A program made the position numbers and the translations under genes. From Rhizobium sp. BK376 (GTDB taxonomy: Bacteria; Pseudomonadota; Alphaproteobacteria; Rhizobiales; Rhizobiaceae): a stretch of DNA of 64,000 nt. The DNA lies in assembly GCF_004341625.1 (NCBI RefSeq), contig NZ_SLZG01000001.1, positions 682,001 to 746,000 of the forward strand, read 5' to 3'. The stretch's first letter is position 1. Each line of letters opens with the position of its first letter. Positions 1 to 8,965 of this stretch are shown piece by piece. The notes beneath the pieces are model-generated. The model saw only the letters and a program-made list of their open reading frames with translations. It made no database searches and was not told the DNA's origin.

Positions 1-1
1 C

Positions 2-415
2 GATGGTCGGCCTGTGAAGCCGGGCTACCATGTCACCGAAGTCAAAGCAGGGCAGTTTTCGGCACTGGATTGCGGGGCCAACCCGGAAGCATGGGCGGAG
101 ATTTTCGTGCAGCTCTGGGATATCGAGGAAGGAGACCGCACGCATATGCCGGCAGGCAAGTTTGCCGCCATCGTTCGCAAGGTGTCGGAGCATGTGCAGC
201 TTGATAGTTCAGCGAAACTAACCTTCGAGGTAAGCGATGGCGTGGAGCCGATGCAGCTTTATTGCGCAGCCACGCCCGTCGTCGGGGACCATGCGGTGCA
301 TATCGAGCTGGTTCCGCGGGCGGCGAGTTGCAAGCCACGTGACAGGTGGCTGGCCGAACAGCGCCAGTCGACATCCTGCTGCGGTTCATCCAATTCAGAA
401 AAATGCTGCGGCTAA
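2..415 (+). CDS. DUF6428-like protein with Cys-Cys tail (5' partial)
   Basis: The reading frame is open to the left edge, so the start lies outside the window; a GTG at 14 is internal. The visible 137 residues begin in a GYHVTEVK block followed by a DCG motif and an IFVQLW stretch, which I recognise as the DUF6428 family, often seen in arsenic-resistance operons. The C-terminus ends in two vicinal cysteine pairs (SCCGSSNSEKCCG), suitable for binding a thiophilic metalloid. The arsenic link is inference, because no ars gene is visible here; the neighbours to the left would decide it. Confidence 0.6.
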   Translation, partial: DGRPVKPGYHVTEVKAGQFSALDCGANPEAWAEIFVQLWDIEEGDRTHMPAGKFAAIVRKVSEHVQLDSSAKLTFEVSDGVEPMQLYCAATPVVGDHAVHIELVPRAASCKPRDRWLAEQRQSTSCCGSSNSEKCCG

Positions 416-600
416 TACGTCCTATGGCAGCAAGGGGCGGCTGCGACTGCCTCCCGGTGCCTGCATGCCGCCAATCTGGAAATAGCTAACTGGTGCTATC
501 GACGCTCATCCTGTACCCGCCAGCCTGGAAGACAGTCCTCTCGTCAAGCACATTCGACTCTGCTAATCTTAGCCAATAAGCGTGCTATGGGGGAACGGTC

Positions 601-933
601 ATGCGCCTGGGGTTAGCAATCAGCATGGTCGTGTTGATGCCTTTGGCGGCCTTTGCCAAGTCTCCATCCGATGTCGCCGACCTTGTAGGTGCGCGTGCCG
701 CCGGGGCCGAGAGCGAGATGCAGGCGCGGGGCTATGTCGATGCCGGCGGCAACAACACGTGGTGGAATGCCGACAGAAAGCAGTGCGTAAAGGTTCGCGT
801 CTCTCAGGGACGTTATGCGGCCATATCGCAGCTCAAGGCTTCTTCATGCGGCCAGAAAACCACGAGCGCTCAAAAGTGCCCTCCCGACCTGTCGCAAGCA
901 GATCTTTATAGGTATCCCGGCTGTAGCCTGTAG
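601..933 (+). CDS. Small exported hypothetical protein
   Basis: This 110-residue protein starts with a clear Sec signal peptide (MRLGLAISMVVLMPLAAFA, cleavage after about residue 19), so it should act in the periplasm. The mature part has three cysteines (in QCVKV, SSCGQ and KCPPD) plus one near the C-terminus (PGCSL), which could form two disulfides. A strong GGGGGAA ribosome binding site lies just upstream of the ATG. I do not recognise the family. It is transcribed alone and is convergent with the peptidase gene that follows. Confidence 0.6.
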   Translation: MRLGLAISMVVLMPLAAFAKSPSDVADLVGARAAGAESEMQARGYVDAGGNNTWWNADRKQCVKVRVSQGRYAAISQLKASSCGQKTTSAQKCPPDLSQADLYRYPGCSL

Positions 934-952
934 TGGGTCCCGCGAACAGCCA

Positions 953-1579
953 TCAATGACAGATGGCAATTCCCCGCCCCGCAAAGAAGCGCTCGAAATC
1001 GGCAAGCGGCAGTTCCGCGTTCTCCCGTGTCGCGTCGACATGGCCGGAGGGGTTGTGGAAGCGGATCGTTTCCGGCGTCGCTGATGTCACCAGCACCAGA
1101 TGGCCGCCCTTTGACGGCGGCTCCCTTTCGGGCCAGCGGATGAAGTGATGGACGGAGGCGATGAAGAATTCGGCCTGGGCCAGGATATCGGGAATGTCGC
1201 CCGACGAGATGCCTGTGACGACCTTGGCGTTGAGGGCAAAACGGTCCTTCACGAACTGGACGAAGGGCGCGTAGATCAGCCCCTTGATGCCGCCCTCCGG
1301 CTGGACGACGTAGCCGCCATATTCCTTGCACTGAAGCGCGAGCGGAACGATCGGCAGGGCCTCGCCGGTACGCGCAGCAAGGATCATCTTCAGGCAGGCC
1401 ATGCCGCAAGCGTTGCCGGCCCAGAGCGCATATTCCTCGACATCGGAAGCGCCGGAGGATGCCCAGAGCGGATCCTTCAGCAATGCCGCCTTGGCCCCCT
1501 CCTCGACGACAGCCATCGTCATGTCAGGGGTTTCCCATTGGCTAAAATAAGGAACCTTCCGCGCCGTCGTCCCATCCAT
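953..1579 (-). CDS. C39-like papain-fold peptidase family protein
   Basis: The 208-residue protein has the layout of the peptidase C39-like family (PF13529 type). A catalytic-type cysteine sits in GNACGMACLKM (Cys58), a histidine in GGHLVLVT about 110 residues later, and an Asn in FHNPSG shortly after. Members are cysteine peptidases or non-proteolytic relatives. No signal peptide is seen, so it is probably cytoplasmic. An AGAGGGG ribosome binding site precedes the ATG. It is transcribed divergently from the methyltransferase at 1682 with about 100 nt between them. Its substrate is unknown. Confidence 0.65.
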   Translation of the reverse strand: MDGTTARKVPYFSQWETPDMTMAVVEEGAKAALLKDPLWASSGASDVEEYALWAGNACGMACLKMILAARTGEALPIVPLALQCKEYGGYVVQPEGGIKGLIYAPFVQFVKDRFALNAKVVTGISSGDIPDILAQAEFFIASVHHFIRWPEREPPSKGGHLVLVTSATPETIRFHNPSGHVDATRENAELPLADFERFFAGRGIAICH

Positions 1580-1681
1580 GGTCTTGCCCCTCTACAACCC
1601 ACACCCAGCGGCGTGCTAATTTCAACCCAAATGCGCTAGAATAAAGGCGGCGCCTATCCTGGCGGCAGTCTGCATGGGGAA

Positions 1682-2476
1682 ATGGTGATGGAACGACGCT
1701 TTACCTTCGATGCATCAGCCAAGCTCTATGACGACGTCCGTCCGCAATATCCGGAAGCCCTCTTCGACGATATCATCGACTGGACCGGCCTTGGCCCCGA
1801 CGACGCCATTCTGGAGATCGGCTGCGGCAGCGGACAGGCGACACGGGGCTTCGTGAGCCGGGGATTTTCCGTCGCCGCCCTCGATCCCGGTGCAACCCTG
1901 CTTCAGATAGCGCGGCAGAAACTCGGCCACTTTCCCAAGGTCGAATTCATCGAAACGACCTTCGAGGCGTTTTCGCCAGGTTCGACCGCCTTTGGCCTCG
2001 TGGTCGCAGCGCAATCATTGCACTGGGTCGCGCCCGAAATTCGTTTCGCTAAGGCGGCTAAAATGCTTGCGCCGGGAGGATCGCTGGCGGTCATGGCGAA
2101 TGTGCCCATGCCAATCCGGTCTCCCCTGAGGCAGGCATTCGAGCAAATCTATGCCGCGCATGCCCCATCGCTGACAGGGCCGCCACCGGAAAACTGGTAT
2201 TTGCCCGATGGACCGATCGCTGCCTTGTGGGAAGCGTCGGAATATATCGATCCGCCGGTGCATCGGTCCTATCCTTGGAGCCGGATGCACACCGGTTCCA
2301 GCTACATCGACCTTCTCGGAACGCTCTCCAGCCACACTCTGCTTGCGCCTTCTTCGCGCAATCAGCTTTTCGGCGCCATCGCCGACGCTATCGAAAACCA
2401 TGGCGGCGAATTCGAGATGCGCTATGAAGCGCATCTCTACATGGGGCGCCGACGCGGCGGCATGGCTGCTTACTGA
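1682..2476 (+). CDS. Class I SAM-dependent methyltransferase
   Basis: This 264-residue protein carries the class I methyltransferase motif [10 protein letters not shown] at about residues 42-50, followed by a LDPG acidic-loop motif and an AAQSLHWV post-motif, as in the Methyltransf_11/UbiE-like group. The N-terminal [19 protein letters not shown] block is typical of small-molecule methyltransferases of unknown substrate. ATG codons at 1682 and 1688 are both possible starts. Its last 7 bases overlap the 3' end of the convergent ftsZ2 gene. The substrate cannot be read from sequence. Confidence 0.8.
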   Translation: MVMERRFTFDASAKLYDDVRPQYPEALFDDIIDWTGLGPDDAILEIGCGSGQATRGFVSRGFSVAALDPGATLLQIARQKLGHFPKVEFIETTFEAFSPGSTAFGLVVAAQSLHWVAPEIRFAKAAKMLAPGGSLAVMANVPMPIRSPLRQAFEQIYAAHAPSLTGPPPENWYLPDGPIAALWEASEYIDPPVHRSYPWSRMHTGSSYIDLLGTLSSHTLLAPSSRNQLFGAIADAIENHGGEFEMRYEAHLYMGRRRGGMAAY

Positions 2477-3513
2477 AGCGTCCGGATCTGGATCTGTGCC
2501 GGATCCTGCATCGTGGCGCCCGGCTTGTTCGTGAGGTCCTTGCCGGAAAGTGTGCCGTCGAGACCCGTTGCTACGACCGACACACGGAAGGCGCCGTCCA
2601 GCTCACGATCGAAGATCGCGCCGACGACGATCTCGGCATCCTCGTCGACTTCGTCGCGGATGCGGGTCGCGGCTTCGTCGACTTCGAAGAGCGTCATATC
2701 CATGCCGCCTGATATCGAGACGAGCACGCCCCTGGCGCCCTTCAGCGACATGTCGTCGAGCAGCGGGTTGGCAATTGCCGCTTCCGCCGCCTTGATCGCC
2801 CGGCCCTGCCCGGCCGCTTCGCCGGTTCCCATCATCGCCCGGCCCATGCCGCGCATGACCGATTTCACGTCGGCGAAATCGAGGTTGATCAGGCCTTCCT
2901 TGACGATCAGGTCGGTGATGCAGCCGACGCCGGCATAGAGCACGCGGTCGGCGATGGAGAAGGCGTCGGCAAAGGTGGTCTTTGCGTCGGCAATGCGGAA
3001 GAGATTCTGGTTCGGAATGACGATGACGGTGTCGGCCGCCTGGCGCAGCCGCTCGATGCCTTCATTGGCGGCGTCCATGCGGCGCTTGCCCTCGAAGGTG
3101 AACGGCTTGGTGACGACGGCGACCGTCAGGATGCCTGCGTCGCGCGCGGCCTTGGCGATGATCGGGGCAGCGCCCGTTCCCGTGCCGCCGCCCATGCCTG
3201 CCGTGACGAAGCACATATGCGTGCCGCGCAGATGATCCATGATCTCGTCGATGGATTCAACCGCTGCGGCCTGGCCGACTTCGGGAAGCGAGCCGGCGCC
3301 GAGGCCTTGCGTCACCTGGGCGCCGAGCTGGATCAGCTTCTGCGCCTTGGACATGGTCAGCGCCTGCGCATCCGTATTGGCGACGATGAAATCGGCACCC
3401 TTCAGCCTCTCGGCAATCATGTTGTTGATCGCGTTGCCGCCACCGCCGCCGACGCCGATGACAGTGATCTTCGGTCTCATCTCCGAGACTTCAGGCTTTG
3501 CGATATCTGTCAT
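2470..3513 (-). CDS. ftsZ2: Tubulin-like GTPase FtsZ2, short form
   Basis: This is an FtsZ-family GTPase of 347 residues. The tubulin signature GGGTGTG lies at residues 108-114, and the T7 catalytic loop NLDFAD is intact, so it should bind and hydrolyse GTP. It stops soon after the core fold (ending QIQIRTLQ) and lacks the long linker and conserved C-terminal peptide that bind FtsA and other division proteins. This matches the short second FtsZ described in Sinorhizobium meliloti. The start at 3513 is chosen because AAGGAGA lies 6 nt upstream; the frame stays open to an ATG at 3603. No dcw-cluster genes are nearby. Confidence 0.92.
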   Translation of the reverse strand: MTDIAKPEVSEMRPKITVIGVGGGGGNAINNMIAERLKGADFIVANTDAQALTMSKAQKLIQLGAQVTQGLGAGSLPEVGQAAAVESIDEIMDHLRGTHMCFVTAGMGGGTGTGAAPIIAKAARDAGILTVAVVTKPFTFEGKRRMDAANEGIERLRQAADTVIVIPNQNLFRIADAKTTFADAFSIADRVLYAGVGCITDLIVKEGLINLDFADVKSVMRGMGRAMMGTGEAAGQGRAIKAAEAAIANPLLDDMSLKGARGVLVSISGGMDMTLFEVDEAATRIRDEVDEDAEIVVGAIFDRELDGAFRVSVVATGLDGTLSGKDLTNKPGATMQDPAQIQIRTLQ

Positions 3514-3759
3514 GTCTTGTCTCCTTGCGCGCGCCTTCAGGCTCGATGTCGTCAATTTCAGCTGTTCGCCGGCAAGCATGCCGACGCGAATCAGAGTTGT
3601 CACAGTTTAGCGTCTTATAAAGGCAAAGAGCGGGCATTGTCGCAAAATGCTGACGCAATGATGGGAGCTCGCAGTGTCGCCCGAGGTCGCAAAAATAATC
3701 CGCTTGATTTCTGTGGACGATAAGCGGGTTATGCTGTTCCAGCAACAGGAGTAACGGGA

Positions 3760-3888
3760 ATGGCCAAAGGTCAAGTTAGAAGCAATAAAGAAGCCCGGAA
3801 ACCGAAGAAAGACAAAGCAGGCGAGAAACCATCCTCGGCCCCGGGCATGCAGGTAAAAAACAGCGAAAGCACGATCAAGAAGAAGTAA
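3760..3888 (+). CDS. Very small lysine-rich protein
   Basis: A 42-residue frame begins MAKGQVRSNKEARKPKKDK and ends STIKKK. It is preceded by CAGGAG about 10 nt upstream of the ATG. The composition is extremely basic and charged, with no hydrophobic core, suggesting a disordered nucleic-acid- or ribosome-associated peptide. I recall similar short KGQxRSNKEA peptides in other proteobacteria, but their role is not known to me. The last 14 bases overlap the 3' end of the convergent gene at 3875. Confidence 0.55.
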   Translation: MAKGQVRSNKEARKPKKDKAGEKPSSAPGMQVKNSESTIKKK

Positions 3889-4120
3889 GCTCGGTCTTGC
3901 TATGTGGAAGCGGCTTCAGCTCGTGGTGGCGGCGGGATGGTTGCGGCCGCCATCCCCGCACCATGCCGCGGCTCAATGCTCGATCGGCCAGGGCCAGCTG
4001 CTCCCGTAGATGACGAATGTCCTCGAGCAGGGTTGCAATCGCAGCCTTGGGGTCTTCGTCGTGCCAGGCCAGCACCGCCTCGACCTCCCAATCCACATCA
4101 ATTGCCTTTCCGGGTTGCAT
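3875..4120 (-). CDS. Small hypothetical protein, coupled to upstream gene
   Basis: This 81-residue frame starts at an ATG whose A is the last base of the TGA stop of the preceding gene (TGATG), which suggests translational coupling. The N-terminal half is acidic and contains a helical LLEDIRHLREQLALADRAL stretch; the C-terminus is basic (GWRPQPSRRHH). I recognise no family. The same frame is open further upstream to 4201, but the coupled start fits better. Function unknown. Confidence 0.5.
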   Translation of the reverse strand: MQPGKAIDVDWEVEAVLAWHDEDPKAAIATLLEDIRHLREQLALADRALSRGMVRGWRPQPSRRHHELKPLPHSKTELTSS

Positions 4121-4293
4121 CAACTGTCGAGCCTCAGGGACAGCTGCACGCCATTCTTGGCGTAAGGTATCGGCCGGCTGAGCTCGATACGCTTCTGCCA
4201 CTCGGCGCGGCGCTGCAAATCACGCTCCCGCTGCGCCCTCAGCGCCGCCACCAGGGCCATGCTCCGCTCGATCACTTCCTTCGACTTGTTCAT
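4120..4293 (-). CDS. Small helical hypothetical protein
   Basis: A 57-residue protein (MNKSKEVIERSMALVAALRAQRERDLQRRAEWQKR...) with an almost entirely helical, charged sequence. GGAGG stands 6 nt before the ATG, which is why this start is preferred over the in-frame ATG at 4305. It overlaps the next gene on the same strand by one base, so the two probably form a bicistron. No family is recognised. Confidence 0.5.
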   Translation of the reverse strand: MNKSKEVIERSMALVAALRAQRERDLQRRAEWQKRIELSRPIPYAKNGVQLSLRLDS

Positions 4294-4442
4294 GGACGCC
4301 TCCATTTGTTCACTTTATGTTCTCATTCAATTAGCAAGGAGTCAAGGAAGATTCGAGAATGCCACTGATGGGACGCGGGGCGACCGGTCTGCGCTCGAAA
4401 TAGGCGAAGTGCCGTCGTCTTCGTCTGTGCAGGCCGGCGGAA

Positions 4443-5432
4443 ATGTGGCATAAGGGTGGCATGGCAATCAATGTCTTGGCAGTCCATCGCGACACTGTCG
4501 GGACGGAACAGGCGGCGGGCAATTCGCTTGCAGCGGCCTATTCCGTGGGCATTCTCTGCTGGCTGCTATCGGCCGGCGTCTATATTGCCGCGAAATGGGT
4601 CTCTTCCGAGATGCCGCCCTGGACGCTCTGTTTCTGGCGCGTGCTGATCGCCTGGGCGATCCTGATGCCGATCGTGCGCCACCATTTCGGCGACATGGTC
4701 GCGCTGGTGCGGGCTCGCCCCATCGAACTGCTCATCGTCGGCGGCATGGGACTGGCGATCTGCCAGGGCATGATCTTTGTCGGCCTGCAACATGCCGATG
4801 CGACCACCGCCGGCATCATCATCGCGCTGATCCCGATCATCACCCTCGTCCTTGCCCGATTTCTTCTGGCCGAGCCGATGGGACGCTGGCAGGTGATCGG
4901 TTCGATCCTGGCCTTTCTCGGGATCGTGGTCATCATCATAAAAGGCAGCCCGGCTGCGCTGATGCGCCTCGACCTTAACCCCGGTGAACTCTGGATCGTC
5001 GCCGGCGCCTTCTGCTTCAGCCTCTATACCGTCCTGCTCCGTCGGGCAAAATTCGACATAAACCGCCTGGCGCTGCTGGTGCTGCTGCTCGGTGCGGCTG
5101 TGGTGACGGCATTACCCTTCTACCTCTTCGAGCTTTTCTCCGACGAACGGTCGACGCTCAACGGCAGCGGGCTGATCGCGCTTGCCTATGTCGCCATTCC
5201 CGGCGGCGCGATCATGTATTATCTCTTCAATCGCAGCATCGAGGCGCTGGGCGCCGGCCGGGCCGGCATGCTCCTCTATATCCAGACGATCTTCATTGCG
5301 ATACTCGCCTATCTGATCCTCGGCGAACAGCTGCACCGCTATCATCTCGAAGGTGCCGTGCTCATCATCGCCGGCCTGCTTCTCGTCATCCTGCTGAAGC
5401 CGAAGACCAAGGCGGAGGCGGCCAAGGCCTGA
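4443..5432 (+). CDS. EamA-family drug/metabolite transporter
   Basis: This 329-residue membrane protein has about ten hydrophobic segments arranged as two EamA repeats. The first includes YIAAKWVSSEMPPWTLCFWR and the second a SLYTVLLRRAKF motif; the typical ILGEQL signature is near residues 296-301. Such proteins sit in the inner membrane and usually export amino acids or metabolites; the substrate is not predictable. An alternative ATG at 4461 follows AAGGG and may be the true start. It is a single gene, followed by a 160 nt gap. Confidence 0.85.
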   Translation: MWHKGGMAINVLAVHRDTVGTEQAAGNSLAAAYSVGILCWLLSAGVYIAAKWVSSEMPPWTLCFWRVLIAWAILMPIVRHHFGDMVALVRARPIELLIVGGMGLAICQGMIFVGLQHADATTAGIIIALIPIITLVLARFLLAEPMGRWQVIGSILAFLGIVVIIIKGSPAALMRLDLNPGELWIVAGAFCFSLYTVLLRRAKFDINRLALLVLLLGAAVVTALPFYLFELFSDERSTLNGSGLIALAYVAIPGGAIMYYLFNRSIEALGAGRAGMLLYIQTIFIAILAYLILGEQLHRYHLEGAVLIIAGLLLVILLKPKTKAEAAKA

Positions 5433-5593
5433 GGGCGAGTGCGGTGGCCGGGCTCCTCCGACTCAGGAAATGCTCCCTGCCACTTTCCCGATACCATTCA
5501 TGGACATTCCGGCCGCTGTCCGCCTCGGGTTGACGCACTGGTTCGATATGCTTGAAATGGCCGGTGCCACGAAGCGAAACCTGGGCGAGAGAG

Positions 5594-6214
5594 ATGATCA
5601 CTGACATCGAGGACTTCTTCACGAAGGGATGCGGACGCTGCGAGCGCTTTGCAACGCCGGACTGTTCGACGCGGCAATGGATCGACGGTCTCAACGAACT
5701 TCGCCGGATTTGCCTCGCGGCAGGCCTCATCGAGACGGTGAAATGGGCGCATCCGTGCTACATGCACAGCGGCCGCAATATCGTCGTCCTCGGCGCCTTT
5801 CGCGGCGATTTCCGTGCGAGTTTCGTCAACGCCGCCCTGCTGAAGGACCCTGAGGGCGTGCTCGAAAAACAGGGGCCGAACACCCGGCATCCCGACATGA
5901 TCCGCTTTGTCGATAATGCACAGGTGGCTGACATGGAGCCCGTCATCCTCGCTTACCTGAAGGAAGCGATGGGATATGCGGAGGCTGGCATCAAGCCGCC
6001 AAAGGAGACAAGCGAAATCGAATTGCCCGACGAGCTGGTCGAGGCCCTGGATTCCGATCCCGAACTTGCAGAGGCCTTTCACGATCTGACGCCCGGGCGG
6101 CAGAAAAGCTATGTGATCAATCTCAACGGGGTGAAGAAGTCAGAAACGCGCACGTCACGCATTGCGAAATTCCGCGATCATATTCTCGCGGGAAAGGGTG
6201 CAACGGAGCGGTGA
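5594..6214 (+). CDS. YdeI/OmpD-associated family protein (DUF1801 type)
   Basis: The 206-residue protein has an N-terminal DUF1801-like fold (TVKWAHPCYMHSGRNIVVLGAF around residues 50-75) and a C-terminal YdeI/OmdA block with DLTPGRQKSYV and AKFRDHILAGKG near the end. This two-part layout is the standard one for YdeI-type proteins, which are linked to stress resistance in Bacillus but have no known reaction. The start after GAGAGAG is preferred to the in-frame ATG at 5552. Confidence 0.8.
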   Translation: MITDIEDFFTKGCGRCERFATPDCSTRQWIDGLNELRRICLAAGLIETVKWAHPCYMHSGRNIVVLGAFRGDFRASFVNAALLKDPEGVLEKQGPNTRHPDMIRFVDNAQVADMEPVILAYLKEAMGYAEAGIKPPKETSEIELPDELVEALDSDPELAEAFHDLTPGRQKSYVINLNGVKKSETRTSRIAKFRDHILAGKGATER

Positions 6215-6268
6215 AGCGGGTTCAGGAGCGGCTGGGAGCGGCGCAAAGCCAACGCTCTCGATGAGAGC

Positions 6269-6808
6269 CTACGCCAGAAATTCGGTTGAAAGCAGGCCCA
6301 TCATAAGGTCGTCATGCCATTTGCCGTCTACAAAGGCGGTTTCCCGCTCCCGTCCCTCCACCACGAAACCGCATTTCTGATAGGCTCGGATTGCGCGTTC
6401 ATTATAGGCAAGCACCCTTATTCCGATGCGATGGAGTTCCAGCTCGGTGAAGGCATGCCGCAAAAGCAGCCGGATCGCCTCGCTCCCCAGTCCCTTTCCA
6501 AGGAACGCCGGGTGATAAATGGCAATCGCCATTGATGCCCGCCGATCCTGGAAATTAAGGCTGTGAAGTTTGATTTCTCCGATCAGGCGCTCTTCGACAT
6601 CGATCATCCAGGCGTAAGGATTTTTCGCCTGGCCCTGCGCCCATTCTTCCGCCGCATCTCTCGTCACTGGTTTTACATCCGACCCGCTCACTCCGAACAT
6701 TTTCGCAATGTCGACATCCGTTCCCAACGAAAACCGAGCCTTGGCATCATCAGGCGAAGCGGGCCTTAATCGCACCCCAGCACCTTCCAGACAAACCATG
6801 GATATCAT
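6269..6808 (-). CDS. GNAT N-acetyltransferase (RimJ/RimL-like)
   Basis: The 179-residue protein begins with the VRLRPASPDDA opening of GNAT enzymes. It carries the acetyl-CoA pyrophosphate loop GKGLGSEA about two thirds along and ends with the NERAIRAYQKCGFVVEGRERE block typical of the RimJ/RimL group that acetylates protein N-termini or small molecules. Length is normal for the family. The substrate is unknown. The next gene upstream of it, at 6908, is also on the minus strand. Confidence 0.85.
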   Translation of the reverse strand: MISMVCLEGAGVRLRPASPDDAKARFSLGTDVDIAKMFGVSGSDVKPVTRDAAEEWAQGQAKNPYAWMIDVEERLIGEIKLHSLNFQDRRASMAIAIYHPAFLGKGLGSEAIRLLLRHAFTELELHRIGIRVLAYNERAIRAYQKCGFVVEGRERETAFVDGKWHDDLMMGLLSTEFLA

Positions 6809-6907
6809 CCAATATCAAAGCCGATCAGTTGCACCAATTTATGCGAAACTCGTTATGGGGCAATGACCACTTGGCGCGCAGATTTAAGTCGCTCGCGTCA
6901 ACGACGT

Positions 6908-7888
6908 TCACTCTCCAAGATTTCGCTGAAAAAATGCAACCACTTCGGCATTGAACGTCCTGTGGAAAGCCGCCCGGTCAAAGCCGGGCGCGTCGATGCA
7001 CGCTTGCGAAGACGTATCGATCTTTGGGCACATCGTCAGAAACGACATATGGACGGCCTTGGGCACAATCCTGAAGTCAGGCTTTTTCGGGAGTACATGG
7101 ATAAGCGTCGCAACATCTTCCGGTGATGCCCCGCCGCCGCCGCCAAGCTCCGATCCCCAGACTTGAAGCGGAACTGTGACATCTTTCACACTGTCTGTCG
7201 TCTGAAAGACAATACTGAGAGGCTCCGCGACCACCATCGCCCTGATGCGGTGATCATGCGTCAACGTCTGGAGTATCGGCGATGGCCGCGGAGGGCGGGC
7301 TTGACTGGTCTGCGGACAACCGACTGCTTTCGGATCGGCGCAACGTGACGGCAATTTGCTGAAATCCGGATTTGCGCCGGCAAGAACAAGACCCGTGTAG
7401 CCGCCCTGAGAGAAGCCATAGAAACCGATCCTTTGCGGGTCGATCCTGGCGGAATCCCGGAAGTCGGTGAGCATGAAATCAATGGTTCGCTTGATATCGG
7501 CGGGTCGCGCGATCAGCACGCTCAAACCATTCGCCCGGCTCATGTCGGCGTAATTTGCGTAGGGATGATTGATAGCGACCACGACGAAGCCGGAATCGGC
7601 CAAGGCCTCGGCCGTGTCGTGATGGCCAAGGTACCAGCCGCCATAGCCATGCGAGATGATCACGAGCGGCAGGCTTTCTCCGGCAATCGGGCAATCCGGG
7701 ACTGCCGGAATTGTGAGCGCTCTGATTTGCACGTGTTCCGGCGCTCTGGCACACGGCGACCACATTACAGCATCGATTGGCGGATCATCCTGTCCGCCGG
7801 GGATATGAAGATATTTCATGCCTGCCGCCTGCGCAGGCGATAGAGCGAGATAAAAAGCGACCGCGAGAGCCAAGCATATGCGTGTCAT
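6908..7888 (-). CDS. Exported alpha/beta hydrolase (dienelactone hydrolase-like)
   Basis: This 326-residue protein starts with a Sec signal peptide (MTRICLALAVAFYLALSPAQA). The mature part has the oxyanion-side motif VIISHGYGG and the nucleophile elbow GFSQGG, with a candidate acidic residue and a late histidine (AVHMSFL). It belongs to the COG4188 predicted dienelactone hydrolase group and should act in the periplasm on an ester or lipid. The frame is open back to 8062, but the signal peptide fixes the start here. A related enzyme lies at 35594. It is divergent from the PadR gene, 150 nt away. Confidence 0.82.
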   Translation of the reverse strand: MTRICLALAVAFYLALSPAQAAGMKYLHIPGGQDDPPIDAVMWSPCARAPEHVQIRALTIPAVPDCPIAGESLPLVIISHGYGGWYLGHHDTAEALADSGFVVVAINHPYANYADMSRANGLSVLIARPADIKRTIDFMLTDFRDSARIDPQRIGFYGFSQGGYTGLVLAGANPDFSKLPSRCADPKAVGCPQTSQARPPRPSPILQTLTHDHRIRAMVVAEPLSIVFQTTDSVKDVTVPLQVWGSELGGGGGASPEDVATLIHVLPKKPDFRIVPKAVHMSFLTMCPKIDTSSQACIDAPGFDRAAFHRTFNAEVVAFFQRNLGE

Positions 7889-8038
7889 GGCGATTGTTCC
7901 GACGTGAGAGAAATTGTCCGGCAACTCGGCCTTTTGCCGCGCGGCCCGGGTTGAAAATGAAAAATTCAGCACCCCTGCTTCACTACCTTGCAATAACAGG
8001 TAGCGTGCTATAAACAGTCTGTAAATACGGGAAATGAC

Positions 8039-8365
8039 ATGGCCGACTCTATTCAAGTTCAACTGAGAAAAGGCGCACTCGATCTGTGCGTCCTAGCCGT
8101 GCTGTCACGGGGAGAGAGCTATGGCTATGAGATCGCCAGCACCTTGGTCGCGGCTGTCGGCATGGGCGAAGGGACGATCTATCCCCTGATGCGCCGCATG
8201 CAGAATGATGGCCTTGTGGCCACCCGCCTTGTCGAATCCAGCAGCGGGCCGCCGCGAAAATATTATCGGCTCACGCCGCTCGGCCAGACCGTTTTCGAAG
8301 CGCACCGCAGCGACTGGCGCTCCTTTGCGGCCGCGGTCGATAAACTTCTTGAGGATTTATCATGA
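8039..8365 (+). CDS. PadR-family transcriptional regulator
   Basis: The 108-residue protein is a minimal PadR winged helix: LRKGALDLCVLAVLSRGESYGYEIAS at the start, the EGTIYPLMRRMQNDGLV recognition region, and the wing with RKYYRLTPLG. It probably represses its own operon in response to a small molecule or membrane signal. Its stop overlaps the next gene by four bases (ATGA), so the two are translationally coupled. An interrupted inverted repeat (CTACCT/AGGTAG) at 7983-8003 is a possible operator. Confidence 0.9.
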   Translation: MADSIQVQLRKGALDLCVLAVLSRGESYGYEIASTLVAAVGMGEGTIYPLMRRMQNDGLVATRLVESSSGPPRKYYRLTPLGQTVFEAHRSDWRSFAAAVDKLLEDLS

Positions 8366-8934
8366 CCAAGGATGTCTTTCTGAACACGCTGCGGCGTGGG
8401 CTTGGCGGCCTTCCAACCGAAGAGATCGAAGAAATCATAGCTGACTATTCGGACCATTTTGCCGAGTCCGCGATGCGGGGACGCAGTGAGGCGGAGGTGG
8501 TCTCAGCGCTCGGCGATCCCGCAAGGATCGCGCGGGAACTGCGGGCAGACATTGGACTGAAACGTCTCGAAACACACTGGAGCCTGTCGAACCTCATCGC
8601 TGCGGCCATCGCACTGGCGGCACTGGCGATCGTCGATATCCTCTTCCTGCTGCCGCTGCTGATGCTGGCCATACTGCTGGCAGCTGGGCTTGCAGTTGGA
8701 CTCGTGGCGATCGGCGCAGCGGGATTGAAGGTCATCGTCACGGCTTTGCTCTCCTCCCAAGGTGACACATTGACCGCTCTGCTGGCGCGCCTGTGCATCG
8801 GCGCTGGACTTGTGAGCGGCTTCGTCGGAGGCGGCGCTTTACTTCTGATGGGGTTGGGAGCTGGTATCCGCGCACTTGGTCACTACGCACGACTGCATTT
8901 CCGGCTGGTCGAACCGGATCGACACGGCAACTGA
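8362..8934 (+). CDS. DUF1700/HAAS-domain membrane protein
   Basis: This 190-residue protein has a cytoplasmic N-terminal domain of about 70 residues with the DUF1700 pattern (FLNTLRRGL..LP.EEIEEIIADYSDHF...ALGDPARIARELRAD) followed by three or four hydrophobic helices and a basic tail. DUF1700 (HAAS) proteins are typically encoded with a PadR regulator, as here, and are thought to relay a membrane signal to it. It overlaps padR by four bases and is followed 31 nt later by the DUF2807 protein. Confidence 0.85.
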   Translation: MTKDVFLNTLRRGLGGLPTEEIEEIIADYSDHFAESAMRGRSEAEVVSALGDPARIARELRADIGLKRLETHWSLSNLIAAAIALAALAIVDILFLLPLLMLAILLAAGLAVGLVAIGAAGLKVIVTALLSSQGDTLTALLARLCIGAGLVSGFVGGGALLLMGLGAGIRALGHYARLHFRLVEPDRHGN

Positions 8935-8965
8935 CATTTTTAGCAGGTCATCGAAGGAACGAGAC

